Shown piece by piece: positions 8,840-17,576 of a DNA stretch of 64,000 nt. The DNA lies in the NCBI GenBank assembly GCA_023440825.1, contig JAEXRL010000011.1:80905-144904 (forward strand), read 5' to 3'. The first letter of the stretch is position 1. Every line of letters begins with the position of its first letter. The position numbers and the translations under genes are program-made. The notes beneath the pieces are model-generated. The model saw nothing but the letters and a program-made list of their open reading frames with translations. It had not been told where the DNA came from and searched no databases. This stretch comes from Pseudomonadota bacterium. GTDB lineage: Bacteria > Pseudomonadota > Gammaproteobacteria > Burkholderiales > Burkholderiaceae_B.

Positions 8840-10333
8840 ATGGATCATTTACTAGCCGCCGTCGATTTAGGGTCTAACAGCTTTCGACTCTCCATTGGAC
8901 GAGTCGTGGTGAACAATGGGCAAGCCCAAATTTACGCCATTGATCGTTTAAACGAATCCGTACGCTTGGCCGCGGGTATGGGCGTAGATCGACGTATCAG
9001 CCCAGATGCCATTGAACGCGCCGTCACTATATTGAAACGCTTTAGCGAGCGCTTACAAGGCTTTCACCCTAATCGGGTGCGTGCTGTGGCAACGAATACC
9101 TTTCGAGTAGCCTGTAATTTAAGTGAGGTGCTGCCGGCTGCCGAACAGGCGCTGGGCTTTCCTATCGAAGTGATTTCGGGACACGAAGAGGCACGCCTGA
9201 TTTTTTCCGGTATTAGCAACGAGCTTCCCCCTTCTGACAATCGCCGTCTAATGATAGACATAGGCGGTGGCTCCACCGAAGTGATTATCGGACGAGGATT
9301 AAAACCTCAACTACTATCTTCGCTGTATATGGGATGTGTCAGCTTCACTGACAAATTCTTTGAAGATGGACGCATTACCGAAGAGCGCATGAATAAAGCG
9401 ATTCTGGCTGCTCGTCGCGAGCTGGAAGGCATTACCCGCCAATACCGCAAGACAGGCTGGCAGGAAGCCTATGGTTCATCCGGTACGGCCAAAGGACTGA
9501 TCGCCATCCTAGAAGAAAATGGCTACTCCGCCAAGGGGATTACGTTGGCAGGCCTAGAGGCACTTAAAAAACGCTTGATCCAAGATGGCACCGTAGACAT
9601 GAATAAGCTCGCCGGTATCAAGCCACACCGAGCCCCCGTACTCGCTGCCGGCTTAGCCATTATGACAGCGGCCTTCCAAGAGTTAAAAATCAAGAATGTA
9701 CAAGCCGGGGAAGGCGCTTTGCGTGTCGGCGTGCTTTACGATATGCTGGGCCGGGACTCGGAGCAAGATCAACGGCTGCTCACCGTGCAGCAACTGTGCA
9801 AACGCTATCATGTTGATGCACGTCAGGCACATCGCGTGGAAGCCTGTGCAGGCGAGCTATTTAAACAACTCGGCCCGCACGATCCGAATGACCCTGACCA
9901 CGTTGAACGCTTGCTGAACTGGGCCGCAGAGCTACACGAAATTGGTCTGAGCATCGCACACACCGATTATCACAAACACACGGCCTACATTCTGGAACAT
10001 GCTGATATGCCCGGGTTTTCTAAGGATGAGCAAAGCCTGCTCAGCTTTTTAACCCTGGGCCATCAAGGCAGATTGAGTAAGTTAAAGCGCTTCGAAGCGC
10101 CCAACTCCTGGTGGACGGCTTTGTTTTGCTTGCGTCTGGCCGTTATTTTAATGCGCCGTCGAGAGGATCAAAGCAGCCTACCAGTTCGCTTACAGCGTAT
10201 AGATAACAAGCTGGTGATTAAAGCCAGTAAGTCATGGCTGGACAAACACCCATTAACAGAATATTCCTTACAAACAGAACAGTCTGAATGGGAAAAAATG
10301 CCCTTAGATGTGGTGCTGGACCATCACGCTTAA
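8840..10333 (+). CDS. ppx: exopolyphosphatase (Ppx/GppA family)
   Basis: Releases phosphate from polyphosphate chain ends; may also act on pppGpp. 497 residues. The ASKHA-fold nucleotide site is seen in AAVDLGSNSFRLSIGR (5-20) and MIDIGGGSTEVIIGRG (about 138-153), with the catalytic glutamate in the SGHEEARLIF segment (about 113-122). The C-terminal third has the HD-like helical domain (WAAELHEIGLSIAHTDYHKHTAYILEH). No clear ribosome site precedes the ATG. Divergence from ppk1 pairs synthesis and breakdown; the 220-base gap should hold both promoters, but I could not assign them. Confidence 0.93.
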   Translation: MDHLLAAVDLGSNSFRLSIGRVVVNNGQAQIYAIDRLNESVRLAAGMGVDRRISPDAIERAVTILKRFSERLQGFHPNRVRAVATNTFRVACNLSEVLPAAEQALGFPIEVISGHEEARLIFSGISNELPPSDNRRLMIDIGGGSTEVIIGRGLKPQLLSSLYMGCVSFTDKFFEDGRITEERMNKAILAARRELEGITRQYRKTGWQEAYGSSGTAKGLIAILEENGYSAKGITLAGLEALKKRLIQDGTVDMNKLAGIKPHRAPVLAAGLAIMTAAFQELKIKNVQAGEGALRVGVLYDMLGRDSEQDQRLLTVQQLCKRYHVDARQAHRVEACAGELFKQLGPHDPNDPDHVERLLNWAAELHEIGLSIAHTDYHKHTAYILEHADMPGFSKDEQSLLSFLTLGHQGRLSKLKRFEAPNSWWTALFCLRLAVILMRRREDQSSLPVRLQRIDNKLVIKASKSWLDKHPLTEYSLQTEQSEWEKMPLDVVLDHHA

Positions 10334-10353
10334 TGCTAGCTTGCTAAGTCAGA

Positions 10354-10402
10354 ACTATGCCTAAGCCTGGCGAGCCTGCTGCAGGCTTTGCTTAGGCATA
10401 GT
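10354..10402. terminator. two-tier hairpin between convergent genes
   Basis: A perfect 13-bp outer stem (10354-10366 with 10390-10402) encloses a second perfect 6-bp hairpin (AGCCTG/CAGGCT at 10373-10387). It lies between the convergent stops of ppx and the acyltransferase gene. U-runs are absent on both sides, so termination may be Rho-assisted or the structure may protect both mRNA ends. Confidence 0.6.
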
Positions 10403-10433
10403 AATACCAGCCCTACGAACAAGTACGTGCCAC

Positions 10434-11219
10434 TTAGGCTAAGCCAAAGTGACGCTTGTAGCGCTGATCCATTGTGGCCAAATCCAGCAAAACCGGAAAA
10501 TCGGCGGTATTAAAGTCGGGATCCCAAGCGGGCTCGCCGCATATCGTTGCACCCAGCTTTAGATAGCCACGAATTAACGGGGGAATGCGTGCCGGTAAGG
10601 TACTTTGCAAGCGTTCGATAGGATAGCGATGCAAAGGTTGCACCAAAGGTACCTGAGGATTAGCTTGCATGGATTTTTGTGCCACCCGCCACACCTCGGC
10701 GGCCGTCACTCCGTCATCCCGCAAACTGACGCTGGCGCAGCCCAGCAAATAACGGTAGCCGCCTATGCGCATCAAGGCGGCTATACCACCCCAAAGCATC
10801 ATAATAGCAGCGCCATTTCGAAAATCGGGATGTATGCACGAACGCCCTACTTCAACCAGACTGTGCCGAATATCGTTTAATGCAGAGATATCAAACTCAG
10901 ACTCAGAATAATAGCTACCCGCTTTGAGCGCATTTTCTGGTGTAAGCAAGCGATACGTGCCCACGACGCGTGCACTTTCTGGCTCAGTAACCATAAAGTG
11001 CTCACACCACGGGTCGAAATGGTCGATGTCCAGGCCAGACTCAGCACCTGGAAACACCGCATTCATTTCTTCAGTAAAAACCTGAAACCGCAGGCGCTGC
11101 AAGACTTCGATTTCTTCTGCTGTGCGGGCTAAACGCAATGTTAAGCCACCTACTGTGTGCCCTGCCCAAATGGAAGCCAGGTCGGTAGATTCAGAATGTA
11201 CTCGTTTAAACTCAAGCAT
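10434..11219 (-). CDS. GNAT-family acyltransferase, OlsB-like
   Basis: Probable N-acyltransferase using acyl-ACP; OlsB adds 3-hydroxyacyl chains to ornithine, the first step of ornithine-lipid synthesis. 261 residues from the ATG at 11219, chosen because GGAG lies 7 bases upstream; the longer in-frame start at 11255 has no such site. Family features: LRLARTAEEIEVLQRLRFQVFTEEM, DIDHFDPWCEHFMV, SLVEVGRSCIHPDFRNGAAIMMLWGGI (acyl-carrier site) and the C-terminal PPLIRGYLKLGA segment. The acyl-glycerol partner OlsA is not in the window, so the substrate assignment is by family only. An autoinducer-synthase-like relative is less likely. Confidence 0.75.
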   Translation of the reverse strand: MLEFKRVHSESTDLASIWAGHTVGGLTLRLARTAEEIEVLQRLRFQVFTEEMNAVFPGAESGLDIDHFDPWCEHFMVTEPESARVVGTYRLLTPENALKAGSYYSESEFDISALNDIRHSLVEVGRSCIHPDFRNGAAIMMLWGGIAALMRIGGYRYLLGCASVSLRDDGVTAAEVWRVAQKSMQANPQVPLVQPLHRYPIERLQSTLPARIPPLIRGYLKLGATICGEPAWDPDFNTADFPVLLDLATMDQRYKRHFGLA

Positions 11220-11283
11220 CGTTCCACTCCATAAGCTTTCATGCATAATGCACAAACAATGTTTCAGGTTTTTGTAAATTACA

Positions 11284-12630
11284 TTACTGTTTTGTGAAAT
11301 CTACAGCAAGCAACTTATCAATACTTGTTTGCGCTAACTCCAGCTCTTCGGCCTCGACCATTATGCGTAGCTTAGGTTCAGTGCCAGAAGCACGAATCAA
11401 TACCCGGCCTTTTCCTTGCAGCGCTGCCTCGACCTGTGCCTGAGCAGCTTGCAAACCCGGGTGTTCTTGCCATTTTACCCCCGGCTGCAAAGGCACGTTT
11501 TTCATGATCTGAGGGTACATTTTGAGGTCATAGACCAGCTCGCCTAAGGTGCAATCGCCATGTCTCATTGCGGTTAAAACTTGCAAAGCAGCAATGATGC
11601 CATCGCCTGTAGTGTGCCAGTCCAGACACAATAGGTGACCTGAGCTTTCACCACCATACAACCAACCACGCTGCTGAATCAACTCTAAAACGTAACGGTC
11701 ACCCACATTGGCACGCTCAAAAGCCACGCCTAACTCGTTTAAACGTTTTTCTAGGCCCATATTCGTCATGAGCGTACCCGCCACACCTTTTACTTCCTGG
11801 CTAAGCATGCGATCGCGTACGATGACGTAAAGCAACTCATCGCCGTTATAGATACGCCCCCGAGCATCAACCATTTGCAAGCGGTCTGCATCGCCATCAA
11901 GGGCAATACCTAGGTCGGCATTATGAAGCTGCACAGCCTCGGCCAAGCGATCAGGATACGTCGCACCGACCTCATGATTAATATTAAACCCGTCAGGTTG
12001 CACCCCGATGGCAATAACTTCGGCACCAAGCTCCCGAAAAACGTGAGGCGCAATGTTATAGGCGGCGCCGTGGGCGGCATCCACCACAATACGCAGACCA
12101 TCCAAATCGAGCTCGTTGGGAAATGTACTTTTACAGAACTCAATATAACGTCCTGCTGAGTCCTGCAAACGACGGGCACGTCCTAAGGCCTCTGAGCGAA
12201 CCCACTGCATGGGCTGCTCAATAGCAGCCTCAATTTGCAGCTCTATCTCATCTGGCAGCTTGGTCCCAAAGGCCGAGAAGAACTTAATGCCGTTATCGTA
12301 AAAAGGGTTATGTGAAGCGCTGATCACGATACCTGCCGACAAGCGTAAAGTGCGGGTGAGGTACGCTACTGCAGGGGTTGGCACGGGCCCGGCGAGTAAA
12401 ACATCAATACCTGCCGCCGACAAGCCGGCCTCCAGTGAGGACTCCAGCATATAGCCTGATATGCGAGTGTCCTTGCCAATGACCACGGTAGGCCTGCCTG
12501 TACCTTTATGCTCAGCCGCTAGAACCTTACCTGCTGCGTAACCTAAACGCAGAGCAAACTCGGGATTAATCACCGGGCCGCCCACCTCGCCACGCACCCC
12601 ATCTGTACCAAAATACTTACGTGTTGCCAT
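11284..12630 (-). CDS. glmM: phosphoglucosamine mutase
   Basis: Converts glucosamine-6-phosphate to glucosamine-1-phosphate for peptidoglycan and LPS precursors. 448 residues from the ATG at 12630, giving the standard MATRKYFGTDGVRGEVG start; upstream in-frame codons lie inside folP. Motifs: the phosphoserine loop GIVISASHNPFYDNGIKFF (about 98-116), the metal-binding loop ALDGDADRLQMVD, the sugar loop GGESSGHLLC and the phosphate loop RASGTEPKLRIMVEA. It starts 2 bases after the folP stop codon, so translation is likely coupled. Confidence 0.97.
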   Translation of the reverse strand: MATRKYFGTDGVRGEVGGPVINPEFALRLGYAAGKVLAAEHKGTGRPTVVIGKDTRISGYMLESSLEAGLSAAGIDVLLAGPVPTPAVAYLTRTLRLSAGIVISASHNPFYDNGIKFFSAFGTKLPDEIELQIEAAIEQPMQWVRSEALGRARRLQDSAGRYIEFCKSTFPNELDLDGLRIVVDAAHGAAYNIAPHVFRELGAEVIAIGVQPDGFNINHEVGATYPDRLAEAVQLHNADLGIALDGDADRLQMVDARGRIYNGDELLYVIVRDRMLSQEVKGVAGTLMTNMGLEKRLNELGVAFERANVGDRYVLELIQQRGWLYGGESSGHLLCLDWHTTGDGIIAALQVLTAMRHGDCTLGELVYDLKMYPQIMKNVPLQPGVKWQEHPGLQAAQAQVEAALQGKGRVLIRASGTEPKLRIMVEAEELELAQTSIDKLLAVDFTKQ

Positions 12631-12632
12631 TC

Positions 12633-13469
12633 CTAGACTCCATGCACTACGGCATTCCAAACTTGCAAAGCCTCTCGGGTGGCCGCGACATCGTGCACCC
12701 GTAAGATTTTTGCGCCTCGTTCTACACAAACCAACGCAGCAGCTACGCTAGCGATTAATCGATCTTCAGGCGGCTTGCCAGTAATATGCCCAAGCATACT
12801 CTTACGCGACAAACCAATTAAAAGGGGGTATGAGTCTATCTGACAAGTTTGCAAACCACGTAACAAATCGTAGTTTTGCGCGACCGTTTTCCCAAACCCA
12901 AAACCCGGGTCCAAACAAATTCGCTCTGGAGCAATCCCCGCCTCACGCAGTACCTGTGCTCGTTCTTGCAAAAACTGGCGGACTTCCAGACAAACATCCT
13001 GATAGTCAGGTTGTTCCTGCATTGTACGGGGTTCACCTTGCATGTGCATCACGCACAGACCTGCCGAAGTGTTCGCCACGGCCTGCACTGCACCAGGCAT
13101 TCTTAAGGCATATATATCATTGATAATATCGGCACCCGCCTGCAGTACGGCCTGCATAACTGGCGGCTTAAAGGTATCGACGGAAAGAGGGATGTTCAGT
13201 TTATGCAACTGCTCCACTAAAGGTACGACCCGCTCAAGCTCTTGGTCTAGTGGTACTGGCTCAGCCCCAGGGCGTGTTGATTCGCCGCCAATATCAATTA
13301 TGTCTGCCCCCTGCTCTATAAGCAGGTGCGCATGCTCCAAAGCACGCTCCAGACTATTATGCTGGCTACCATCGTAAAAAGAATCGGGCGTAACGTTTAG
13401 TATGCCCATAAGCAAAGGGCGCTCCAACCCTAGTTGAAAGCGCCCACATGACCAGACGAAAGGATTCAT
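12633..13469 (-). CDS. folP: dihydropteroate synthase
   Basis: Joins p-aminobenzoate to dihydropterin pyrophosphate in folate synthesis; the target of sulfonamides. 278 residues. Signature motifs: LMGILNVTPDSFYDG (20-34), DIIDIGGESTRPGA (about 55-68), LSVDTFKP, AGADIINDIYA, CLDPGFGFGKT and GLSRKSMLG. It sits between ftsH (15 bases upstream) and glmM (2 bases downstream), the order found in E. coli and most proteobacteria. Confidence 0.97.
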   Translation of the reverse strand: MNPFVWSCGRFQLGLERPLLMGILNVTPDSFYDGSQHNSLERALEHAHLLIEQGADIIDIGGESTRPGAEPVPLDQELERVVPLVEQLHKLNIPLSVDTFKPPVMQAVLQAGADIINDIYALRMPGAVQAVANTSAGLCVMHMQGEPRTMQEQPDYQDVCLEVRQFLQERAQVLREAGIAPERICLDPGFGFGKTVAQNYDLLRGLQTCQIDSYPLLIGLSRKSMLGHITGKPPEDRLIASVAAALVCVERGAKILRVHDVAATREALQVWNAVVHGV

Positions 13470-13484
13470 TCGTGGTGAGTATCG

Positions 13485-15389
13485 TTAAACAGGAGTGGTT
13501 GCCGCTTCGCCCTTATCGTCAGCAGGTTTAGCACCGGCTGCTGGTGGGGTTTTGTCCGACGAACCATTGTTGGAATTAGGGACGTACGGGGCACGTGGCG
13601 GCAAGCCTTTCATAATGTCATCAATCTGCTCGGCATCAATGGTTTCCCATTCGAGCAAGGCTTTTGCCATGGCTTCCATTTTGTCGCGGTTATCTTCGAT
13701 CAGTTTACGAGCAATATCGTATTGCTGATCAATGATAGTGCGAATTTCCTGATCCACTTTTTGCATAGTGGCTTCGGACACGTGTGTGGTTTTGGTCACG
13801 CTACGTCCCAAAAACACTTCGCCCTCGTTTTCTGCGTACACCACTGGGCCGAGCGTATCAGTCATACCATAGCGGGTGACGATATCACGGGCGATTTGCG
13901 TGGCACGCTCAAAGTCGTTAGAGGCTCCAGTGGTCATTTGATTCATGAACACCTCTTCAGCTATACGACCACCAAACAATACGGCAATCATATTCAGCAA
14001 ACGTTCTTTGTCCATGCTGTAGCGATCGCCTTCAGGCAATTGCATGGTTACCCCTAGAGCACGGCCACGCGGGATAATGGTTACCTTATGCACCGGATCT
14101 GTTTTCGGCAACAAACACGCCACCAAGGCATGACCTGCTTCATGATAGGCCGTATTACGACGCTCTTCCTCGGGCATAATCATACTGCGGCGCTCTGCAC
14201 CCATAATGATTTTGTCTTTGGCTTTTTCGAAGTCCTGCATATCTACGGTGGCACCGTTACGGCGCGCCGCAAACAAGGCAGCTTCGTTCACCAGATTAGC
14301 CAGGTCGGCACCTGAGAAACCCGGCGTACCACGCGCCAGCACAACAGGATCTACGTTGTTGGCCAGCGGCACTTTGCGCATGTGAACTTTAAGAATTTGC
14401 TCCCGACCACGAATATCAGGCAGGCTCACCACCACCTGACGGTCAAAGCGACCTGGACGCAACAAGGCAGGGTCTAACACATCAGGACGGTTGGTGGCCG
14501 CAATAACCAGTACGCCTTGACCGGTTTCAAAGCCATCCATTTCTACCAGCAACTGGTTAAGAGTCTGTTCACGCTCGTCGTTACCGCCACCCAAACCTGC
14601 ACCACGCTGACGCCCCACGGCATCAATCTCGTCAATAAAAATAATGCAAGGGGAGTGTTTCTTGGCGTTCTCGAACATGTCGCGCACACGCGATGCCCCT
14701 ACCCCAACAAACATTTCGACAAAATCTGAACCCGAAATACTAAAAAACGGAACTTTAGCTTCGCCTGCTATCGCACGCGCCAGCAAGGTTTTACCTGTAC
14801 CAGGCGAGCCCACCATCAGGATACCGCGAGGAATACGACCACCTAAGCGCTGAAAGCGAGTAGGGTCGCGTAAGAAATCGACCAGTTCCTGTACGTCTTC
14901 TTTTGCCTCGTCACACCCGGCAACGTCAGCAAAGGTCACTGTATTGGTATTTTCATCCAGCATGCGAGCACGGGACTTACCAAAACTGAAGGCACCGCCT
15001 TTTCCACCGCCTTGCATTTGCCGCATGAAAAAGACCCATACGCCAATCAGCAGCAGCATCGGGAACCAGGAAATAAATATGCTGGTAAGGAATGAAGGCT
15101 CTTCCCGAGCTTTACCGGAAACCTGCACGCCCGACTTGACGAGCTCAGGAACCATCCAGAGATCGCCAGGTGAGGTCAGCGTATAACTACGCCCACCATC
15201 AGGCGTGACATGCAATGTGTCACCCTGGATATCAACCTTACTGATACGCCCTGCACGCGCATCATTCATAAATTGGGTATAAGTGACGTTATCTGACGAT
15301 ACCGGCCTGCCATCAAACTGTTTAAATACAGTAAATAGCACGAGCGCAATAACCATCCAGATAGCGACTTTGGAAAACGAGTTATTCAA
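13485..15389 (-). CDS. ftsH: ATP-dependent zinc metalloprotease FtsH
   Basis: Membrane-anchored AAA+ protease for membrane-protein quality control and LpxC turnover. The start is TTG at 15389 (giving MNNSFSKVAIWM, as in relatives) with GGAG 6 bases upstream; the in-frame TTG at 15395 is too close to that site. 634 residues. Two membrane helices (about 6-22 and 100-120) flank a periplasmic domain. Then come Walker A GSPGTGKT (about 194-201), Walker B IIFIDEID, the second region of homology ATNRPDVLDPALLRPGRFD and the zinc site HEAGH (about 416-420). The tail is Ala/Pro/Lys-rich. Confidence 0.97.
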   Translation of the reverse strand: MNNSFSKVAIWMVIALVLFTVFKQFDGRPVSSDNVTYTQFMNDARAGRISKVDIQGDTLHVTPDGGRSYTLTSPGDLWMVPELVKSGVQVSGKAREEPSFLTSIFISWFPMLLLIGVWVFFMRQMQGGGKGGAFSFGKSRARMLDENTNTVTFADVAGCDEAKEDVQELVDFLRDPTRFQRLGGRIPRGILMVGSPGTGKTLLARAIAGEAKVPFFSISGSDFVEMFVGVGASRVRDMFENAKKHSPCIIFIDEIDAVGRQRGAGLGGGNDEREQTLNQLLVEMDGFETGQGVLVIAATNRPDVLDPALLRPGRFDRQVVVSLPDIRGREQILKVHMRKVPLANNVDPVVLARGTPGFSGADLANLVNEAALFAARRNGATVDMQDFEKAKDKIIMGAERRSMIMPEEERRNTAYHEAGHALVACLLPKTDPVHKVTIIPRGRALGVTMQLPEGDRYSMDKERLLNMIAVLFGGRIAEEVFMNQMTTGASNDFERATQIARDIVTRYGMTDTLGPVVYAENEGEVFLGRSVTKTTHVSEATMQKVDQEIRTIIDQQYDIARKLIEDNRDKMEAMAKALLEWETIDAEQIDDIMKGLPPRAPYVPNSNNGSSDKTPPAAGAKPADDKGEAATTPV

Positions 15390-15504
15390 AGCCAATCTCC
15401 TGCGATTGCGGCATTTGTCCCTGTATGCTTACACATACCTGAAACAAGCATCATATATATCCATTCTACCTGAACAGTGGCACTATGTTCTATAATATCT
15501 TGCA

Positions 15505-16143
15505 TTATCGATTCTTCGGGCCGCGGGCGACCAGAAATGTTTCAGCCGATTTCGCCCGGGATGCTTGCGGCTTACGCTCGACAACCCGAACAAAGTGATT
15601 TTTATACGCTTTGACAATTTGCGAGAAGCCGCTTGCATGGAATGCTTTCACAATTAACACCCCCTCATCGGTAAGGTGCGCTAGCGCAAACTCTAGTGCC
15701 AATTCACATAAATGCTGCATGCGGGCCGAGTCAGCTGCAGCCACCCCTGATAAATTGGGGGCCATATCGGAAATAACAAGGTCAACTTTACTTCCCGCTA
15801 AACTTTTTTCCAGACGCTCCAGCACATCGTCTTCGCGAAAGTCACCCTGCATGAACTCAACGCCCGCTATGGGCTCCATTTCCAGGATGTCTAAAGCAAT
15901 GATATGCCCGTCCAGATCTCCGCCCGGCCCTACCATTTGCTCTCTTACATATTGTGACCAACTACCCGGACTGGCACCTAAATCCACCACTCGTTTACCT
16001 TTCAGGGTGATTTTTTCCAGTTCCAGAATTTCACTTAATTTAAAAGCTGCGCGCGCCCTATACCCTTTTTGTTGCGCCAATTTAACGTAGGGGTCATTTA
16101 TATGCTGATGAACCCAGTCTTTTGAGAATTTTTTCTTGGCCAT
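15505..16143 (-). CDS. rlmE: 23S rRNA 2'-O-ribose U2552 methyltransferase
   Basis: Methylates U2552 of 23S rRNA late in 50S assembly (RrmJ/FtsJ). 212 residues. The SAM site VVDLGASPGSWSQYV lies at about 53-67. The catalytic K-D-K-E set is represented by the lysine near residue 36 (ARAAFKLSEI), the aspartate of VISDMAPNLSG, the lysine of VLIVKAFH and a C-terminal glutamate in ERKPQASR. It is upstream of ftsH in the usual order. Its start is only 17 bases from the divergent yhbY start, so the two promoters must overlap coding sequence or each other. Confidence 0.96.
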   Translation of the reverse strand: MAKKKFSKDWVHQHINDPYVKLAQQKGYRARAAFKLSEILELEKITLKGKRVVDLGASPGSWSQYVREQMVGPGGDLDGHIIALDILEMEPIAGVEFMQGDFREDDVLERLEKSLAGSKVDLVISDMAPNLSGVAAADSARMQHLCELALEFALAHLTDEGVLIVKAFHASGFSQIVKAYKNHFVRVVERKPQASRAKSAETFLVARGPKNR

Positions 16144-16160
16144 TCCCTTACAATCTCTTT

Positions 16161-16745
16161 ATGCCAACACTGAACTTAACATCCCAAGAGCGTAGCGCCT
16201 TACGCGCGGCAGCCCACTCATTACGACCCATCGTCATTATCGGCGAAAAAGGTTTGAGTGATGCTGTGCTCAAAGAAATAACAATACACTTACACGCCCA
16301 CCAGCTTATCAAGATTCGGGTTACTGGCGATGATCGAGACTCGCGAGTACAAACTATGACACAAATCTGCGATGCGCTGGATGCAGCTCCTATTCACCAT
16401 CTGGGCAAAATACTGACCATATACAAGCCTAACCCAGATAAGCCACACGTACTTGCTGTACCCGACGAGGAACCCACTCGTGCCGTGCGCCGCGCGTCCG
16501 AGCCCTACACGCCTAAAAAGCTGGCGGCATCCGGGCAACAACGCACACGCGACACTGAACGCGCACGACGAGCACAGTTTAAAGCCGAGAAAAAACAGGA
16601 TGAGGCACAACGAGCAGTACCCAAGGCACAGCAAAAATTTGCCGCGGTGAAGCCTGTTGCACCCCGTAGTGCCAGCCGACGTCCTAGCAGCGCCTTATCA
16701 CTCAAGGCAGGTGCCCGCCGCCGACAAGGCTCTGGTGGCTACTAA
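16161..16745 (+). CDS. yhbY: YhbY-family RNA-binding protein with basic C-terminal extension
   Basis: CRM-domain protein that associates with the 50S precursor (family knowledge). 194 residues from the ATG at 16161. Residues 1-95 are the CRM domain: LTSQERSALRAAAHSLRPIVIIGEKGLSDAV, KIRVTGDDRD and GKILTIYKP. E. coli YhbY stops near residue 97; here about 100 further residues follow, rich in Arg, Lys, Ala and Gln (RRASEPYTPKKLA, RTRDTERARRAQFKAEKK, ending KAGARRRQGSGGY). This tail looks disordered and RNA-binding. Divergent from rlmE, which also acts on the 50S subunit. Confidence 0.9.
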   Translation: MPTLNLTSQERSALRAAAHSLRPIVIIGEKGLSDAVLKEITIHLHAHQLIKIRVTGDDRDSRVQTMTQICDALDAAPIHHLGKILTIYKPNPDKPHVLAVPDEEPTRAVRRASEPYTPKKLAASGQQRTRDTERARRAQFKAEKKQDEAQRAVPKAQQKFAAVKPVAPRSASRRPSSALSLKAGARRRQGSGGY

Positions 16746-16835
16746 CAGGCAGTCATTATAACCGCCTGTTACAGCGCACTGCACACATTCACCGGTATAT
16801 CAATCTGGTGAATGTGCCCGCCACATTATGGCGGG
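16744..16835. terminator. cluster of three hairpins between convergent yhbY and greA
   Basis: Three stem-loops in series: 7 bp (16744-16750 with 16764-16770), a perfect 10 bp (16784-16793 with 16807-16816) and a perfect 7 bp G+C-rich stem (16817-16823 with 16829-16835). They fill the gap between the convergent yhbY and greA stops and probably serve both transcripts. Confidence 0.65.
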
Positions 16836-16839
16836 TACT

Positions 16840-17319
16840 TTACTTGTAGCTGATACTGACAATCTCGTACTCACGTACGCCAGCAGGTGCCTGCACCTCA
16901 ACTACATCCCCTTCATACTTGCCAATTAAGGCGCGTCCAACGGGACTAGAAACTGAAATCAGATTATTACGGATATCTGACTCCACATCGCCCACAATTT
17001 GATAGGTCAGGGTATTACCGGAATCTAGATCTTCGATCTCAACCGTCGCACCAAACACGATACGCCCATCGGCAGTATCCAGTGCAAGAGGATCAATCAG
17101 TTGAGCATTTGAGAGCACGCCCTCAAGCTCATTAATTCTACCTTCCACAAAGCCCTGACGCTCACGCGCGGCATCATACTCGGCATTCTCGGATAAGTCG
17201 CCCTGGGCACGCGCCTCGGCTATAGCAGTAATCACTGCAGGACGCTCTACTGTTTTAAGGCGCTGCAATTCAGCTTGCAAGCGTTCAGCACCACGCACGG
17301 TCAATGGAATTCCAGACAT
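16840..17319 (-). CDS. greA: transcript cleavage factor GreA
   Basis: Binds the RNA polymerase secondary channel and triggers cleavage of backtracked RNA. 159 residues. The N-terminal coiled coil spans about residues 10-75, with the tip acidic residues in GDLSENAEYDAARERQ (D and E that hold the second Mg2+). The C-terminal FKBP-like domain follows (VFGATVEIEDLDSGN ... ISVSSPVGRALIGK). The leader carries a terminator-like hairpin 17 bases before the start codon (17336-17365), suggesting attenuation. Confidence 0.97.
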   Translation of the reverse strand: MSGIPLTVRGAERLQAELQRLKTVERPAVITAIAEARAQGDLSENAEYDAARERQGFVEGRINELEGVLSNAQLIDPLALDTADGRIVFGATVEIEDLDSGNTLTYQIVGDVESDIRNNLISVSSPVGRALIGKYEGDVVEVQAPAGVREYEIVSISYK

Positions 17320-17335
17320 ATTATTCCTGAAAACA

Positions 17336-17365
17336 AGATAAAAGACGCTCCACGTTGGGAGCGCC
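17336..17365 (-). terminator. attenuator hairpin in the greA leader
   Basis: On the minus strand an 8-bp stem (17358-17365 with 17344-17351) encloses a 6-base loop and is followed by UUUUAUCUUGUUUU, ending shortly before the greA ribosome site. A possible extended -10 (TATAAC, 17416-17421) predicts a start near 17409, giving a leader of about 90 bases with the terminator at +45 to +75. A second hairpin (17385-17401) lies upstream of it. Confidence 0.65.
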
Positions 17366-17450
17366 TGATAGATATTTTGAAGGTAAGGGGCCGATGCCCT
17401 TTGCTATTTTTATTGGTTATACAGTAGCTATACAGAATGAGCACCGAACC

Positions 17451-17479
17451 AAATAAAAGCCCCGTGTGAAACCGGAGCT
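17451..17479 (-). terminator. terminator after the nucleobase permease gene
   Basis: On the minus strand a 7-bp stem (17473-17479 with 17458-17464, one G-U pair) with an 8-base loop is followed by UUUUAUUU. It separates the permease gene from greA. Confidence 0.75.
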
Positions 17480-17576
17480 GTTGAGTATATTGTGCGCAAA
17501 GTATTAAAAAATAGCAAGACCCATGTCGACAAGGAAAGCGAACACAGTATTGGCTCTCCCTGTTTTTTGATCTGAA

